Of a stretch of DNA of 64,000 bases, positions 8,739-17,800 are shown in pieces. The position numbers were made by a program, and so were the translations under genes. The notes below the pieces were generated by a model. It saw only the letters and a list, made by a program, of their open reading frames with translations, was not told the origin of the DNA and searched no databases. Source of the stretch: Xanthomonas arboricola pv. guizotiae (GTDB lineage Bacteria > Pseudomonadota > Gammaproteobacteria > Xanthomonadales > Xanthomonadaceae); NCBI RefSeq assembly GCF_002940205.1, contig NZ_MDSK01000002.1, forward strand, positions 62,001 to 126,000, in the 5' to 3' direction. Numbering within the stretch: the first letter of the stretch is position 1; each line of letters begins with the position of its first letter.

Positions 8739-9734
8739 TTACGGCGCAATCGCCTTCAGCAACGCGGCATTGAAACGTGTCGGGTCCTGCACCTGCGGCG
8801 AATGTCCGAGGTCGGCGAACTCGACGAGCTTCGCGTTCGGAATCGCCGCGGCCGCACGCTTGCCCAGCTTGGTGTAATCGCCGACACGCGCCTTGACCTC
8901 GGGCGGCGCGGTGTCCTTGCCGATCGCGGTGCGGTCCTTGAGGCCAATGAACAGCGTGGTCGGCACGCTGAGTTTGGTCAGTTCGTACATCACCGGCTGG
9001 TTGAACACCATGTCGTAGGTCAGCGCCTGGTTCCAGGCAACCGCCTGCCTGCCGTTGCCCAGCGACATGCCGGCCTGCATGCGCGCCCAGCGTTCGAACT
9101 CCGGCTTCCACTGGCCGGCGTAGTAGACCTCCATCTGATACGTCTTGATGCGCTCGAAACTGATCTTCAGTTCGTTGTCGTACCAGGCGTCGACGCTGCG
9201 CCACGGAATGCCTTCGGCCTTCCAGTCTTCCAGGCCGATCGGGTCGACCAAGGCCAGGTGCTCGGTGGCCTGCGGATACATCAGCGCGTAGCGGATGGCG
9301 AGCATGCCGCCCATCGAATGGCCTACCACCACCGCACGTTCGATACCCAGCGTCTTCAGCAGCGCCTGGGTGTTGTCGGCCAGTTGCGCGAAGGAAAACT
9401 GATAGGCGGCCGGCTTGCTGGATTTGCAGAAGCCCACCTGGTCGGGCGCGATGACGCGGTAGCCGGCGCTGCTCAACGCGGCAATGGTCTGTTCCCAGGT
9501 GGCGGCGCAGAAGTTCTTGCCATGCAGCAGCACGGCGGTGTGCCCGTTGGGTTTGCCGGTGGGCGCGACATCCAGGTACGCCATTTCCAGCGGCTGCCGT
9601 TGCGAGGTGAACGCAAAGGTCTTGACCGGATGGGGGTAGTCGAAGCCTTCCAGGCGCGGGCCGTAGCTGGCTTCCTGTGCCATCAGGGGGCCGCAGGCCA
9701 GGGCCAGGGCGAGAGTGCAGGCAAGCTGTCGCAT
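8739..9734 (-). CDS. Exported alpha/beta hydrolase
   Basis: 331 residues with a clear signal peptide (MRQLACTLALALACGPLMAQ), so probably periplasmic. Alpha/beta-hydrolase hallmarks are present: oxyanion HGKNF, IAPDQVGFCKSSKP, nucleophile elbow VGHSMGGML, and a C-terminal FADLGHSPQVQDP supplying the His. Similar proteins are annotated as haloalkane-dehalogenase-like or proline-iminopeptidase-like hydrolases; the substrate cannot be told. The ATG at 9734 was chosen because it begins the signal peptide; upstream in-frame codons lack any export signal. It is convergent with the met operon, 177 bp from it. Confidence 0.85.
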   Translation of the reverse strand: MRQLACTLALALACGPLMAQEASYGPRLEGFDYPHPVKTFAFTSQRQPLEMAYLDVAPTGKPNGHTAVLLHGKNFCAATWEQTIAALSSAGYRVIAPDQVGFCKSSKPAAYQFSFAQLADNTQALLKTLGIERAVVVGHSMGGMLAIRYALMYPQATEHLALVDPIGLEDWKAEGIPWRSVDAWYDNELKISFERIKTYQMEVYYAGQWKPEFERWARMQAGMSLGNGRQAVAWNQALTYDMVFNQPVMYELTKLSVPTTLFIGLKDRTAIGKDTAPPEVKARVGDYTKLGKRAAAAIPNAKLVEFADLGHSPQVQDPTRFNAALLKAIAP

Positions 9735-9905
9735 CGCGATCTCCGTCGGAATCCAGCGTCGAACGGTACACGGCGGCATGTGGTGGGGACGTACAGCGCT
9801 GTCATGCGACTGCATCGGCGGGCGCTGCCGTTGGACGCATTGCCCTGTTTCGCGATGCCTGGAGAGTGACTGCAATACATGGCGCGGCCCGGGGCCGCAC
9901 CATGC

Positions 9906-11288
9906 TCAGCATTCGATCACGTTTACCGCCAGGCCGCCGCGGCTGGTTTCCTTGTACTTGTCCTGCATGTCGCGGCCGGTGTCGCGCATGGTCTTGATGA
10001 CCTTGTCCAGCGACACCTTGTGCTTGCCGTCGCCGCGCATGGCCATGCGGCTGGCGTTGATCGCCTTGACCGCGCCCATTGCATTGCGTTCGATGCAGGG
10101 GATCTGCACCAGGCCGCCGATCGGGTCGCAGGTCAGGCCCAGGTTGTGTTCCATGCCGATTTCCGCAGCGTTTTCGATCTGCCCCGGGTTGCCGCCGAGC
10201 GCGGCGACCAGGCCGCCGGCGGCCATCGAACAGGCCACGCCCACTTCGCCCTGGCAGCCGACCTCGGCGCCGGAAATCGAGGCATTTTCCTTGTAGAGGA
10301 TGCCGATGGCCGCAGCGGTGAGCAGGAAGTCGAAGATGCGCTGCTCGGATGCGCCGGGGCAGAAGCGGTCGAAGTAATGCAGCACCGCCGGGATGATGCC
10401 GGCTGCGCCGTTGGTGGGCGCGGTGACCACGCGGCCACCGGCTGCGTTCTCCTCGTTGACGGCCAGTGCATAGAGATTGACCCAGTCCAGTGTGGTCAGC
10501 GGATCGCGCATTGCCGCTTCCGGTTTGGACGACAGCTTGCGATACAACGCCGGTGCGCGCCGCGAGACGTTCAGGCCACCCGGCAGCGTGCCTTCCTGGC
10601 GGATGCCGCGTTCCACGCAGGACTGCATCGCACTCCACAGCTCGCGCAGGCCGGCGCGAATCTGGTCCTCGCTGCGCCAGCTCTTTTCGTTTTCGAACAT
10701 CAGCGCGGCGATGCTCAGGCCGCTGCGCGCGCATTGCGCGAGCAGTTCGTCGCCGCTGAGGAAGGGGTAGGGCAGCGGCGTTTCGTCGGCCACGATGCGG
10801 TCGTCGGCGGCATCGTCCTGGTTGACCACGAAGCCGCCGCCGACCGAGTAGTAATCGCGCGTGGCGATCACGCCTTCATCGGCATCGTAGGCGGTGAAGC
10901 GCATGCCGTTGGTGTGGTAGGGCAGCTTCTGCCGCTTGTTCATCGGCAGGTCGCGCTTTTCGTCGAAGGCGATGACGTGCTGGCCCATCAGGCTGATGCG
11001 CTTGCTGGCGCGGATGCGCTCCAGCGTGGCCGGGATGATGTCCGGGTCGATCAGGTTGGGGCGGTGGCCTTCCAGGCCGAGCAGCACGGCCTTGTCGGTA
11101 CCATGGCCGCGGCCGGTCAGGGCCAGCGAGCCGAAGACTTCGGCGCGGATGCGTACCACGTCCTGCAGGCGGCCGGCATCCAGCAGCCAACGATGCACGA
11201 AGCGCTCGGCCGCGCGCATCGGTCCTACGGTATGAGAGGAACTCGGACCGATGCCGATCTTGAACAGGTCGAACGTGCTGACAGCCAT
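9906..11288 (-). CDS. sdaA: L-serine ammonia-lyase (4Fe-4S type)
   Basis: 460 residues, near the 454 of E. coli SdaA. It starts [20 protein letters not shown], the typical beta-domain beginning. The alpha-domain has [22 protein letters not shown], the Cys of [16 protein letters not shown] and the region [19 protein letters not shown], which carries cluster cysteines. The enzyme deaminates serine to pyruvate through an oxygen-sensitive [4Fe-4S] cluster. The ATG at 11288 was chosen from family alignment; the open frame continues 62 codons upstream into the divergent gene's space. Confidence 0.96.
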   Translation of the reverse strand: MAVSTFDLFKIGIGPSSSHTVGPMRAAERFVHRWLLDAGRLQDVVRIRAEVFGSLALTGRGHGTDKAVLLGLEGHRPNLIDPDIIPATLERIRASKRISLMGQHVIAFDEKRDLPMNKRQKLPYHTNGMRFTAYDADEGVIATRDYYSVGGGFVVNQDDAADDRIVADETPLPYPFLSGDELLAQCARSGLSIAALMFENEKSWRSEDQIRAGLRELWSAMQSCVERGIRQEGTLPGGLNVSRRAPALYRKLSSKPEAAMRDPLTTLDWVNLYALAVNEENAAGGRVVTAPTNGAAGIIPAVLHYFDRFCPGASEQRIFDFLLTAAAIGILYKENASISGAEVGCQGEVGVACSMAAGGLVAALGGNPGQIENAAEIGMEHNLGLTCDPIGGLVQIPCIERNAMGAVKAINASRMAMRGDGKHKVSLDKVIKTMRDTGRDMQDKYKETSRGGLAVNVIEC

Positions 11289-11373
11289 GCGTGCCGGAGA
11301 GGTGAGCGTAAAGGCGGCTATTCTAGTCGGTCGGCGCTTGCGGCACGGCTGCAGCGCAGCATGAGACCTGCCG

Positions 11374-11607
11374 ATGGCCTTGATCCTGTACCAGCGCGAC
11401 GATTGCCACCTGTGCGACCAGGCCGTGGAAGTGCTGGCGCAGGCACGCGCAGGCGAGTTCAGCAGCGTCTTCATCGACGGCGATGCGGCGCTCGAGTCCG
11501 TTTATGGGGAGCGCGTGCCGGTATTGCGCGATGCGGGTGGGCGCGAGCTGGGCTGGCCATTCGACAGCCGGCGTTTGCGCGAGTGGTTGAATGCCGGCAC
11601 GCGATGA
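11374..11607 (+). CDS. Small glutaredoxin-like (DUF836-type) protein
   Basis: 77 residues with a thioredoxin-fold beginning [20 protein letters not shown]. The CHLC pair (residues 11-14) is a CxxC redox motif, and [18 protein letters not shown] carries the cis-Pro of the fold. Such mini-glutaredoxins are cytosolic thiol-disulfide proteins of unassigned partner. The start at 11374 places the first beta strand right after Met. It is divergent from sdaA, with 85 bp between starts. Confidence 0.85.
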   Translation: MALILYQRDDCHLCDQAVEVLAQARAGEFSSVFIDGDAALESVYGERVPVLRDAGGRELGWPFDSRRLREWLNAGTR

Positions 11608-11744
11608 AGCGGCCTGTTCGCCCCCGGTACGCGCCAGATTTTGGATCTGGAGTGGCGGAAAACGACCTCGTGCCGGTCTGGTGTGGAGCGGATGATCCGG
11701 GCCTTCGCTGCAAGGCGGCCGATCTGCTACTTGGCTGCAGGGCC

Positions 11745-11844
11745 CTTGCCCACCCACCATCGCGGGACACGCTGCAAGTACGTCCTTGTAAGCTCTTACG
11801 CGGCATCCATGCCGCGTAAGGTCCCGCGACGGTGGGCGGGCAAG
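11745..11844. repeat. Nested palindromic intergenic element
   Basis: Outer arms of 24 nt (11745-11768 and 11821-11844) are inverted copies with two mismatches. Directly inside the right arm is a perfect 12-bp stem, CTTACGCGGCAT / ATGCCGCGTAAG, with a 2-nt loop (11795-11820). The remaining spacer contains GCAAGTACGTCC. The compact hairpin-in-hairpin design in a non-coding gap is typical of mobile palindromic units in Xanthomonas genomes; copy number elsewhere cannot be seen here. It lies about 140 bp downstream of the glutaredoxin-like gene. Confidence 0.7.
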
Positions 11845-11980
11845 AACCGGTCGAAATGGTCGGTGTGCATGCTTTCAACAAAACAACCGACTCACTCTCT
11901 GGAGCGGTGAGGGCACCGCGCCCTCGACCGATCCAGCGTTTGATCCCGGATTTTGACTGCATCTAACAAGAAGGGGCTAA

Positions 11981-12131
11981 GGAAGCTCTGAACAACTCCT
12001 CGATAGACTTCTGATCGACGCCTGAGGTTGGAGCCATCACGCGTAAGTGATTGATTTTCAGCAACGGAGATTGTCGTGATCAAGCGAAATCCCAAGTTCG
12101 CTCGCAACGCCAAGAGTTGTTCAGAGGTTCC
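11981..12131. mobile_element. 151-bp MITE of IS5 type with CTAA target duplication
   Basis: Terminal inverted repeats of 18 nt match at 17 positions: GGAAGCTCTGAACAACTC at 11981-11998 and its inverse at 12114-12131. Both ends are flanked by the same 4-bp CTAA (11977-11980 and 12132-12135), which fits the YTAR target duplication of the IS5 group. The interior is too short for a transposase and shows no convincing reading frame, so this is non-autonomous and presumably moved by a related full-length IS elsewhere. Confidence 0.8.
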
Positions 12132-12182
12132 CTAACAAACGAATCTTGTCGGCCGCCCGTTCAAGGTGTCAGCCGTATTGAT

Positions 12183-12845
12183 TCAATGGCACCACTGCTG
12201 CTCGCAGGGCACGCCATCGTGGTCGCCGTCCATCGTTGTGTCGGGGCAGTGGCGCAGTACCCAGGTGGCATCGTCGCAGGAGGTCATCTGCGAGCAGTGT
12301 TTGCGCCCGCCGCAGCTGTAGTGCGGCGTGGGTGCGGGTGTGGCCGACGTTGCGCCTGCCGCTGCAGTTGCCGTTAGTGCTGGCGCGCTCTGCAGCGCTG
12401 CGCGTTCTGGCAGCGTCCTGTTTCCCGGTGCCGGTGCCGGTGCCGGTGCCGGAGCTGCTGACGCAGTTTCAGTGGGCGCAGAGCCTGGCATCAGCGCGTC
12501 CCGATCGAGATACGCATAGCCGCCAGCACCTGCGACAAGCAGCAGCAACATGACCTTGCCCAGCCCGAGCGAGCGACGGATCGATGGCGATCGCGCTGCC
12601 GCATGCTGCCGGCGTGCGCCACGTCCGGCTGCATGCTGGCCGGCGCGCATCACGCGCACTGCCTGCCGTCGCCCATCCTTGCCCGGTTCGATCTCGAAGG
12701 AAATCACTTCGCCGATGCGTGGCGTTTCGAAGCCGCGGGGAAACGCTGAAATGTGCACGAACAAATCGTCGCCCGGCCGCGCCGGCGTGATGAAGCCGAA
12801 GCCGCGATCGGTATTCCAGCGGGTCAAGGTTCCATGTGTGCGCAT
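12183..12845 (-). CDS. Cold-shock domain / membrane / excalibur fusion protein
   Basis: 220 residues in three parts. Residues about 3-68 are a cold-shock (OB-fold) domain with the RNP-like motifs GFGFITP and DLFVHISAF. Then comes a basic linker and one hydrophobic segment near 95-112 (LGKVMLLLLVAGAGGYAYL). An Ala/Pro-rich spacer leads to a C-terminal excalibur calcium-binding domain with DGDHDGVPCEQQWC and paired cysteines. A nucleic-acid-binding cytoplasmic end and a calcium-binding outer end imply a membrane-tethered RNA/DNA-binding protein; this is inference. The frame ends just inside the MITE-bearing gap. Confidence 0.85.
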   Translation of the reverse strand: MRTHGTLTRWNTDRGFGFITPARPGDDLFVHISAFPRGFETPRIGEVISFEIEPGKDGRRQAVRVMRAGQHAAGRGARRQHAAARSPSIRRSLGLGKVMLLLLVAGAGGYAYLDRDALMPGSAPTETASAAPAPAPAPAPGNRTLPERAALQSAPALTATAAAGATSATPAPTPHYSCGGRKHCSQMTSCDDATWVLRHCPDTTMDGDHDGVPCEQQWCH

Positions 12846-12910
12846 CGGCGGCGTCCCTGGGATGGATGCCGAGTCTAGCTGTCGCGCGGTGTCATCCGGC
12901 CGCCAGGCAT

Positions 12911-12946
12911 AAAAAAACGGCGGACCCGACGAGGTAGTCCGCCGTT
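12911..12946 (-). terminator. Rho-independent terminator of the YceI operon
   Basis: A perfect 10-bp stem (AACGGCGGAC / GTCCGCCGTT, 12916-12946) is followed on the minus strand by seven U residues (plus-strand A run 12911-12917). It lies 31 bp after the stop of the YceI gene at 12978. Confidence 0.9.
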
Positions 12947-12977
12947 CAGTGGCCGCTTCCGGTTGCGGCCGGTGGCG

Positions 12978-13547
12978 TTACTTCGCCTTAAACACGACCT
13001 TGGTGCTGATCGCGGTTTCGTTGGGAATGGTCTTGGTATCGGCCCAGTCGCCGCCACCGACGCCGAAGTCCAGGCGCTTGACCACCGCCTTGCCGGCCAG
13101 CACTGGCTGCGCGCCGGGTGTCCAGGTAAAGGTCAGCGTGACGGGCTTGCTGACGCCGCGCAGTTCCAGCGTGCCGTCGGCCGCGTACTGGTTGCCGCCG
13201 AGTGCGCGGAACTTGTCGGCGTGGTAGCGCGCGGTGGCGAACTTGGCGACATTGAAGAAGTCCGGCCCCTGCAGGGTCGAATCGCGGTCGTTGTTGCCGC
13301 TGATGGCACTGGCCAGCGTGATGCGGACATCGAGCTTGGCGCCGGCAAGGTTGGCCGGGTCGAAACTCAGCGTGGTGTCGAAACCGGGGAATTTGCCGGT
13401 AAACACTTCGCCGTCGTACTTGCTGGCAAACACCAGCGACGAGCCGGGCGCCTGCACGTAGTCGGCAGCGAGGACCGGTGCGGTGGCGAACGTGGCCACC
13501 AGCGAGGCGGCGACCAGCAGGGGAGAGGCGAACAACCTGGACGACAT
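12978..13547 (-). CDS. YceI-family periplasmic lipid-binding protein
   Basis: 189 residues with a signal peptide ending ...APVLAA. YceI features include SSLVFASKYDGEVFTGKFPGF, a STLQGPDFFNVAKFATARY block and GVSKPVTLTFTW. YceI proteins form an extended lipocalin-like barrel that binds polyisoprenoid or similar amphiphiles. The ATG at 13547 begins the signal peptide. It is the last gene of a three-gene minus-strand operon (YceI, cytochrome b561, YceI), 10 bp after the cytochrome gene, and is followed by a strong terminator. Confidence 0.92.
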   Translation of the reverse strand: MSSRLFASPLLVAASLVATFATAPVLAADYVQAPGSSLVFASKYDGEVFTGKFPGFDTTLSFDPANLAGAKLDVRITLASAISGNNDRDSTLQGPDFFNVAKFATARYHADKFRALGGNQYAADGTLELRGVSKPVTLTFTWTPGAQPVLAGKAVVKRLDFGVGGGDWADTKTIPNETAISTKVVFKAK

Positions 13548-13557
13548 GGGGAATCCT

Positions 13558-14121
13558 TTAGGGTTTGGGAGAGAGCCAACCGCGCGGCAACATCCGCACC
13601 AAGGTGGCGTCACGCTGGAACAGGTGGTGGTAGAGCGCAGCGCCGGCATGCGCCAGCACCACCGCAATCAACAACCAGAAGCCCCACTCGTGGATGAAGT
13701 GCGCAACCGCACGCAGTTGTTCGTCCGGCGGGCTGAGCTTGGGCACGGCGAACAGGCCAAACCAGCGGAATGGGCGCAGGCCGCTGGTGGAGTCGTACAA
13801 CCAGCCCGACAGCGGCATCGCAAAGATCATCGCGTACAGCAGCCAGTGGGTCAGGCCGGCGATGCGTTCCTGCCAGCGTGGGGTGCCGGACACCGGCGGC
13901 GGCGCACCCGCATAGAGGCGCCAGCCCAGCCGGACGATCACCAGTGCCAACACGGTCAGGCCCACCGATTTGTGCGCGGTGTAGACCCAGAAGTATTTCG
14001 GCGTCTTGGGCAGTTCGCCCATGGTCAGGCCGACGATGCCCAGCACCAGGATCAGCAGGGCGATCAGCCAGTGCAGGGTCTGGCTGACACCGCCCCAGCG
14101 TTCGACGTTCTTCAGGGTCAT
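13558..14121 (-). CDS. Cytochrome b561-family membrane protein
   Basis: 187 residues with four membrane helices and the haem-ligand histidines expected of the b561 family: LHWLIALLI near the N-terminus, YTAHKSVGL, THWLLYAMIFAMPLSGWLYD, and FIHEWGFWLLIAVVLAHAGAALYHH. These transfer electrons, probably from quinol. Its position between two YceI genes mirrors the known pairing of yceJ (a b561) with yceI, suggesting quinone or isoprenoid handling as the shared task. Only 2 bp separate it from the upstream YceI gene. Confidence 0.92.
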   Translation of the reverse strand: MTLKNVERWGGVSQTLHWLIALLILVLGIVGLTMGELPKTPKYFWVYTAHKSVGLTVLALVIVRLGWRLYAGAPPPVSGTPRWQERIAGLTHWLLYAMIFAMPLSGWLYDSTSGLRPFRWFGLFAVPKLSPPDEQLRAVAHFIHEWGFWLLIAVVLAHAGAALYHHLFQRDATLVRMLPRGWLSPKP

Positions 14122-14123
14122 GC

Positions 14124-14786
14124 TCAGGATTCCGGGCTGGGGGCAGCGTCAGGGGCGGCCGGTGCGTCTTGTGGCTGCGGTTGCGGCGCCTCGTCGTCGG
14201 CGCGGCCTTCGCGCACGGCTTCGGCTTCGATGCGCAGTTCCACCGTATCGCCGATCATCGATTTCCACGCGTCGATGCCGAACTCCGCACGGCTCAGCGT
14301 GGCGGTGGCGGAGAACCCGGCGGTGCGGCGGAACGGCGGCAATGGATGGCGTTTGAGCGCATTGAGGGTGACGTCCAGGGTGACCGGGCGGGTGACCCCG
14401 TGCAGGGTCAGATGGCCGGTGACCTTGGCGTGGTTTTCGCCGCTGGCTTCCACCTGCGTGGAGACGAAATGCGCGTCGGGAAAGCGCTCGGCGTCGAGTA
14501 GGTTGCGTGCCAGGGTGGCCTCGTTCCACTTGGCATCGCCCAGGTCGGCGCGGCGCAGCGGCACGGTCACGTCCAGCCGTGCCGAGGCCCAGTCGTCCGG
14601 GTCGAACACCAGCGTGCCGCTGGTTCCGGAAACGGTGCCCAACGCCTTGGAAAAGCCGGCATGTTCGACCGCAAACAGCACCCGCGTGTGCACCGGATCC
14701 AGCGCGTAACGCACCGGCGCGGCGGTCGCGGCAAGGCTGGTCGCGACCAGGGCGGGAAGCAGCAACAGGCGGGCGAGGGTTGTCAT
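14124..14786 (-). CDS. YceI-family protein with acidic C-terminal tail
   Basis: 220 residues with a signal peptide (cleavage near AATAA). The YceI core is marked by DPVHTRVLFAVEHAGFSKALG, the NLLDAERFPDAHF block and LHGVTRPVTLDVTLN. It carries a Pro/Gln/Ala/Asp-rich tail of about 25 residues that the other YceI in this operon lacks. It is first gene of the operon and divergent from the hybrid kinase gene; the 96-bp gap must hold both promoters. Confidence 0.9.
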   Translation of the reverse strand: MTTLARLLLLPALVATSLAATAAPVRYALDPVHTRVLFAVEHAGFSKALGTVSGTSGTLVFDPDDWASARLDVTVPLRRADLGDAKWNEATLARNLLDAERFPDAHFVSTQVEASGENHAKVTGHLTLHGVTRPVTLDVTLNALKRHPLPPFRRTAGFSATATLSRAEFGIDAWKSMIGDTVELRIEAEAVREGRADDEAPQPQPQDAPAAPDAAPSPES

Positions 14787-14882
14787 GGGCGGATTCTAGA
14801 CATATCCCGCTGCACCGCGCTTGGCTTGCGCTCGCAACGATCCGTTGCGAGCATGCGGGCTGGACGTGGAAAGGATGCCCAC

Positions 14883-17800
14883 ATGCGCGCGCTTGCTGTT
14901 TTGCTGGTCTTGCTGCTGGGCGCGCTGCCCTGTGCGGCGAAGATTCCGGAGATTCCGCGTTTCCGGATCGTGGGTCCCAGCGACGGACTCCCATCGACCA
15001 TGGTGGTTGCGATCCACCAGGATCGCGCCGGCTATCTGTGGCTTGGCACCCTGGATGGTTTGGTGCGGTACGACGGCGCAGGATTCAGGACCTGGCGACA
15101 TGATCCTTCCGACCCGGCATCGTTGCCCTGCAACGCGATCCAGGCGCTGCACATCGACGCGCTTGACAGGATATGGATCGGCTGCGGCAAGACGCTGAGC
15201 GTCATGGATGCCGGGCGAGGCCACTTTCGGCATTACCGCGCGGTCGACTATCCGTTGATGAAGGACGGCGAGATCTACAGCATCACGGCGTTCGACGGCG
15301 ATATCTGGGCCGGAACCACGACCGGCGCGCTGATTCGCATCGATACTTCCGGCGTGATGTCGTCGGTGGATCTGGGTACGCTCGATGGCGACCTTGACCA
15401 GGCCATGGTCATGAATCTTGCGGCGGACAACCGGCCGCGGCTGTGGATCGGAACCACCAGTGGCCTGGCGTATTACGACGGAAAACGTCTGCATCGCTTA
15501 TATGTCCCGGACGAGCCGAACCGGCAGTCTGCCATCTTCGGTCTGCAATGGGCGGGCGACCGTCTGTGGCTGGGCAGCGAATCGGGGTTGCACGTCATGG
15601 GATCCGACGATCGATGGCAGCCGCTTCCCTGGGGGACGATGTTCGGCACCGGCAACGAATTCTGGGGTGCAGTGGCTGCCCCGGACGGCGAATTCTGGTT
15701 GGGAAGCGGACGCGGTCTGTGGCGGACCCGCGGCGAGCGTCCACCGGTCCCTGCCTTCAGCGGAGAGGGGGCTTTGTCACGCCGTAATGTCATTGGCCTG
15801 CTTGGAGCCGCTGATGGCGGGCTATGGGTTCCGATGCATGGCACCGGCCTTGGGTATTTGCCGGCAGACTGGAAGCGCACTGCCGTGCTCAAACCCGCGG
15901 TGCCGACGGGTGATGCCATCTATTGCAACCTGGCCCCTGCCACACGTTCTGGCGGCTTGTGGCAAGTCGATGCGGAAGGTCGCTTGTTGCGCGTCGATCC
16001 AAGCACTGGCGACACGTTTCAGACAGGGTTGCAGTCGTCGCAACTCAAGGACATGGAGTTGGTGTCGGCGCTGGAGGATCGCCTGCAACGTGTCTGGCTA
16101 GGCAATTTGAGCTTTGGTCTTTCCCGCATGGATCTGCGTACTGGTGAATTCATCCACTGGCCGTCCGATGGCCCCGAACCGGCGTCGGCGCTATCGGCGC
16201 CTGACTGGATCATCGAGCATGGCGATACGGTGTGGATGGCCTTCATCGACATGCTGCAGCAGCGCGATTTGCGCAGCGGTCGTATCTTGCAGCGCATCAC
16301 GCAGCAGGACTTGCACGGCTTGCGCGATATCGCCGTACAGCAGCTGGAACAGGGCCCGGACGGGCGTGTCTGGGTTGCAGGCGAAGGCGGCATGTTCGCC
16401 TGGGACGAAGCGTCACACCGGTTCGTGCCGGTCCCAGGGTTGGAAGGGACGCAGATCCAGGCGTTTGCCAGCCAATCGCCGGAGATGGTGTGGGTGTATC
16501 GGGCCGTCGGTGCAGAACAATGGAAAAAAAACGCAACACGTTGGGTGCGCGTGCGTCAGGTGGGCCAGGCCGACGGCCTGACCGGGTTCGACGCGTCCGC
16601 AATGCGGATCGACCCGCGTGGCAGGGTCTGGATTTCCAGCTTGCGCGGGCTATGGCGGATCGACCCTTCGGTGACGCCGCCACGCCTACGCAATATCGGT
16701 ACACGCGATGGATTGACCAGCCAGGAGTTCATTCAGCATTGCCTGCTGATGGCGGGCGATACCCTGATCGGGGCGACCAGCGATGGCTCTACCGTGCTGC
16801 TGGATACCGCAATGCCCGATATCGCACCGTTTGTTCCGGCACTGCAGCTGGAACATGTCAGTGTGCTACGCAATGGTGCACGCATCGCGTTGCCAATGGA
16901 TCGCCCGTTTCAGCTGGGCCCTGGAGATCGGCAGCTGCAGATCGTCAGCCGTCTGCTGTCGTACAGCGACCCGCTGTCCAATCGTTATCGCAGTTTCTTG
17001 AAAGGCTTCGACACCGAATGGCAGACCTCGGGCAACGCGGGAATCCGGGAATTCGCCAGCTTGCCCGCCGGTAGCTATGAAATCACGCTGCAGGGGGTGG
17101 ATCCGCTGGGCAATCGCTCACAGATGCGCTCGCTGCGGTTCTCGGTCAATCCGCCGTGGTGGCGCAGTGACGCAGGCATCGCGCTCATTTGCCTGCTTGT
17201 GCTGCTGCTGGGCGCATTGCTCGCGGCCGCCTACCGCCGCCGTGTGCGCATGCGCGCGCAATGGCAGCTGGCACAGCACAAACGCGAGCTGGCCGAACAG
17301 GCATCATTGGCCAAGACACGCTTTCTTGCGACCCTGGGGCACGAAGTACGGACGCCGATGACCGGTGTGCTGGGCATGAGCGAGTTGCTGCTGCAGACGC
17401 CGCTGGATGGCCGTCAGCAGGGCTATGCCAGCGCGATCCAGCTGGCTGGCAAGCATCTGCTGCGGCTGGTCAACGATGCCTTGGATCTGGCACGGATCGA
17501 GGCCGGCAAGCTGCCGTTGGACTACCGCGACTTCGATCTGCGTCAACTGATCGGGCAGGTGGCCGAGCTGGTGCGCCCGAGCGCCGAGCAGAAGCAGCTG
17601 GCCTTTGCGTGCGAGCTGGACGACGCGCTGCCGCCGGCACTGCATGGCGATGCCAGCCGGGTGCAACAGATCCTGCTCAACCTGTTGTTCAATGCGGTCA
17701 AGTTCACCGAACGTGGCAGCGTCAGCCTGCGTGTGGCGGTGGTGCCGCAAAGCCACAAGCAAGGCATCCGGATCGAAGTGTGCGACACCGGCCCGGGCAT

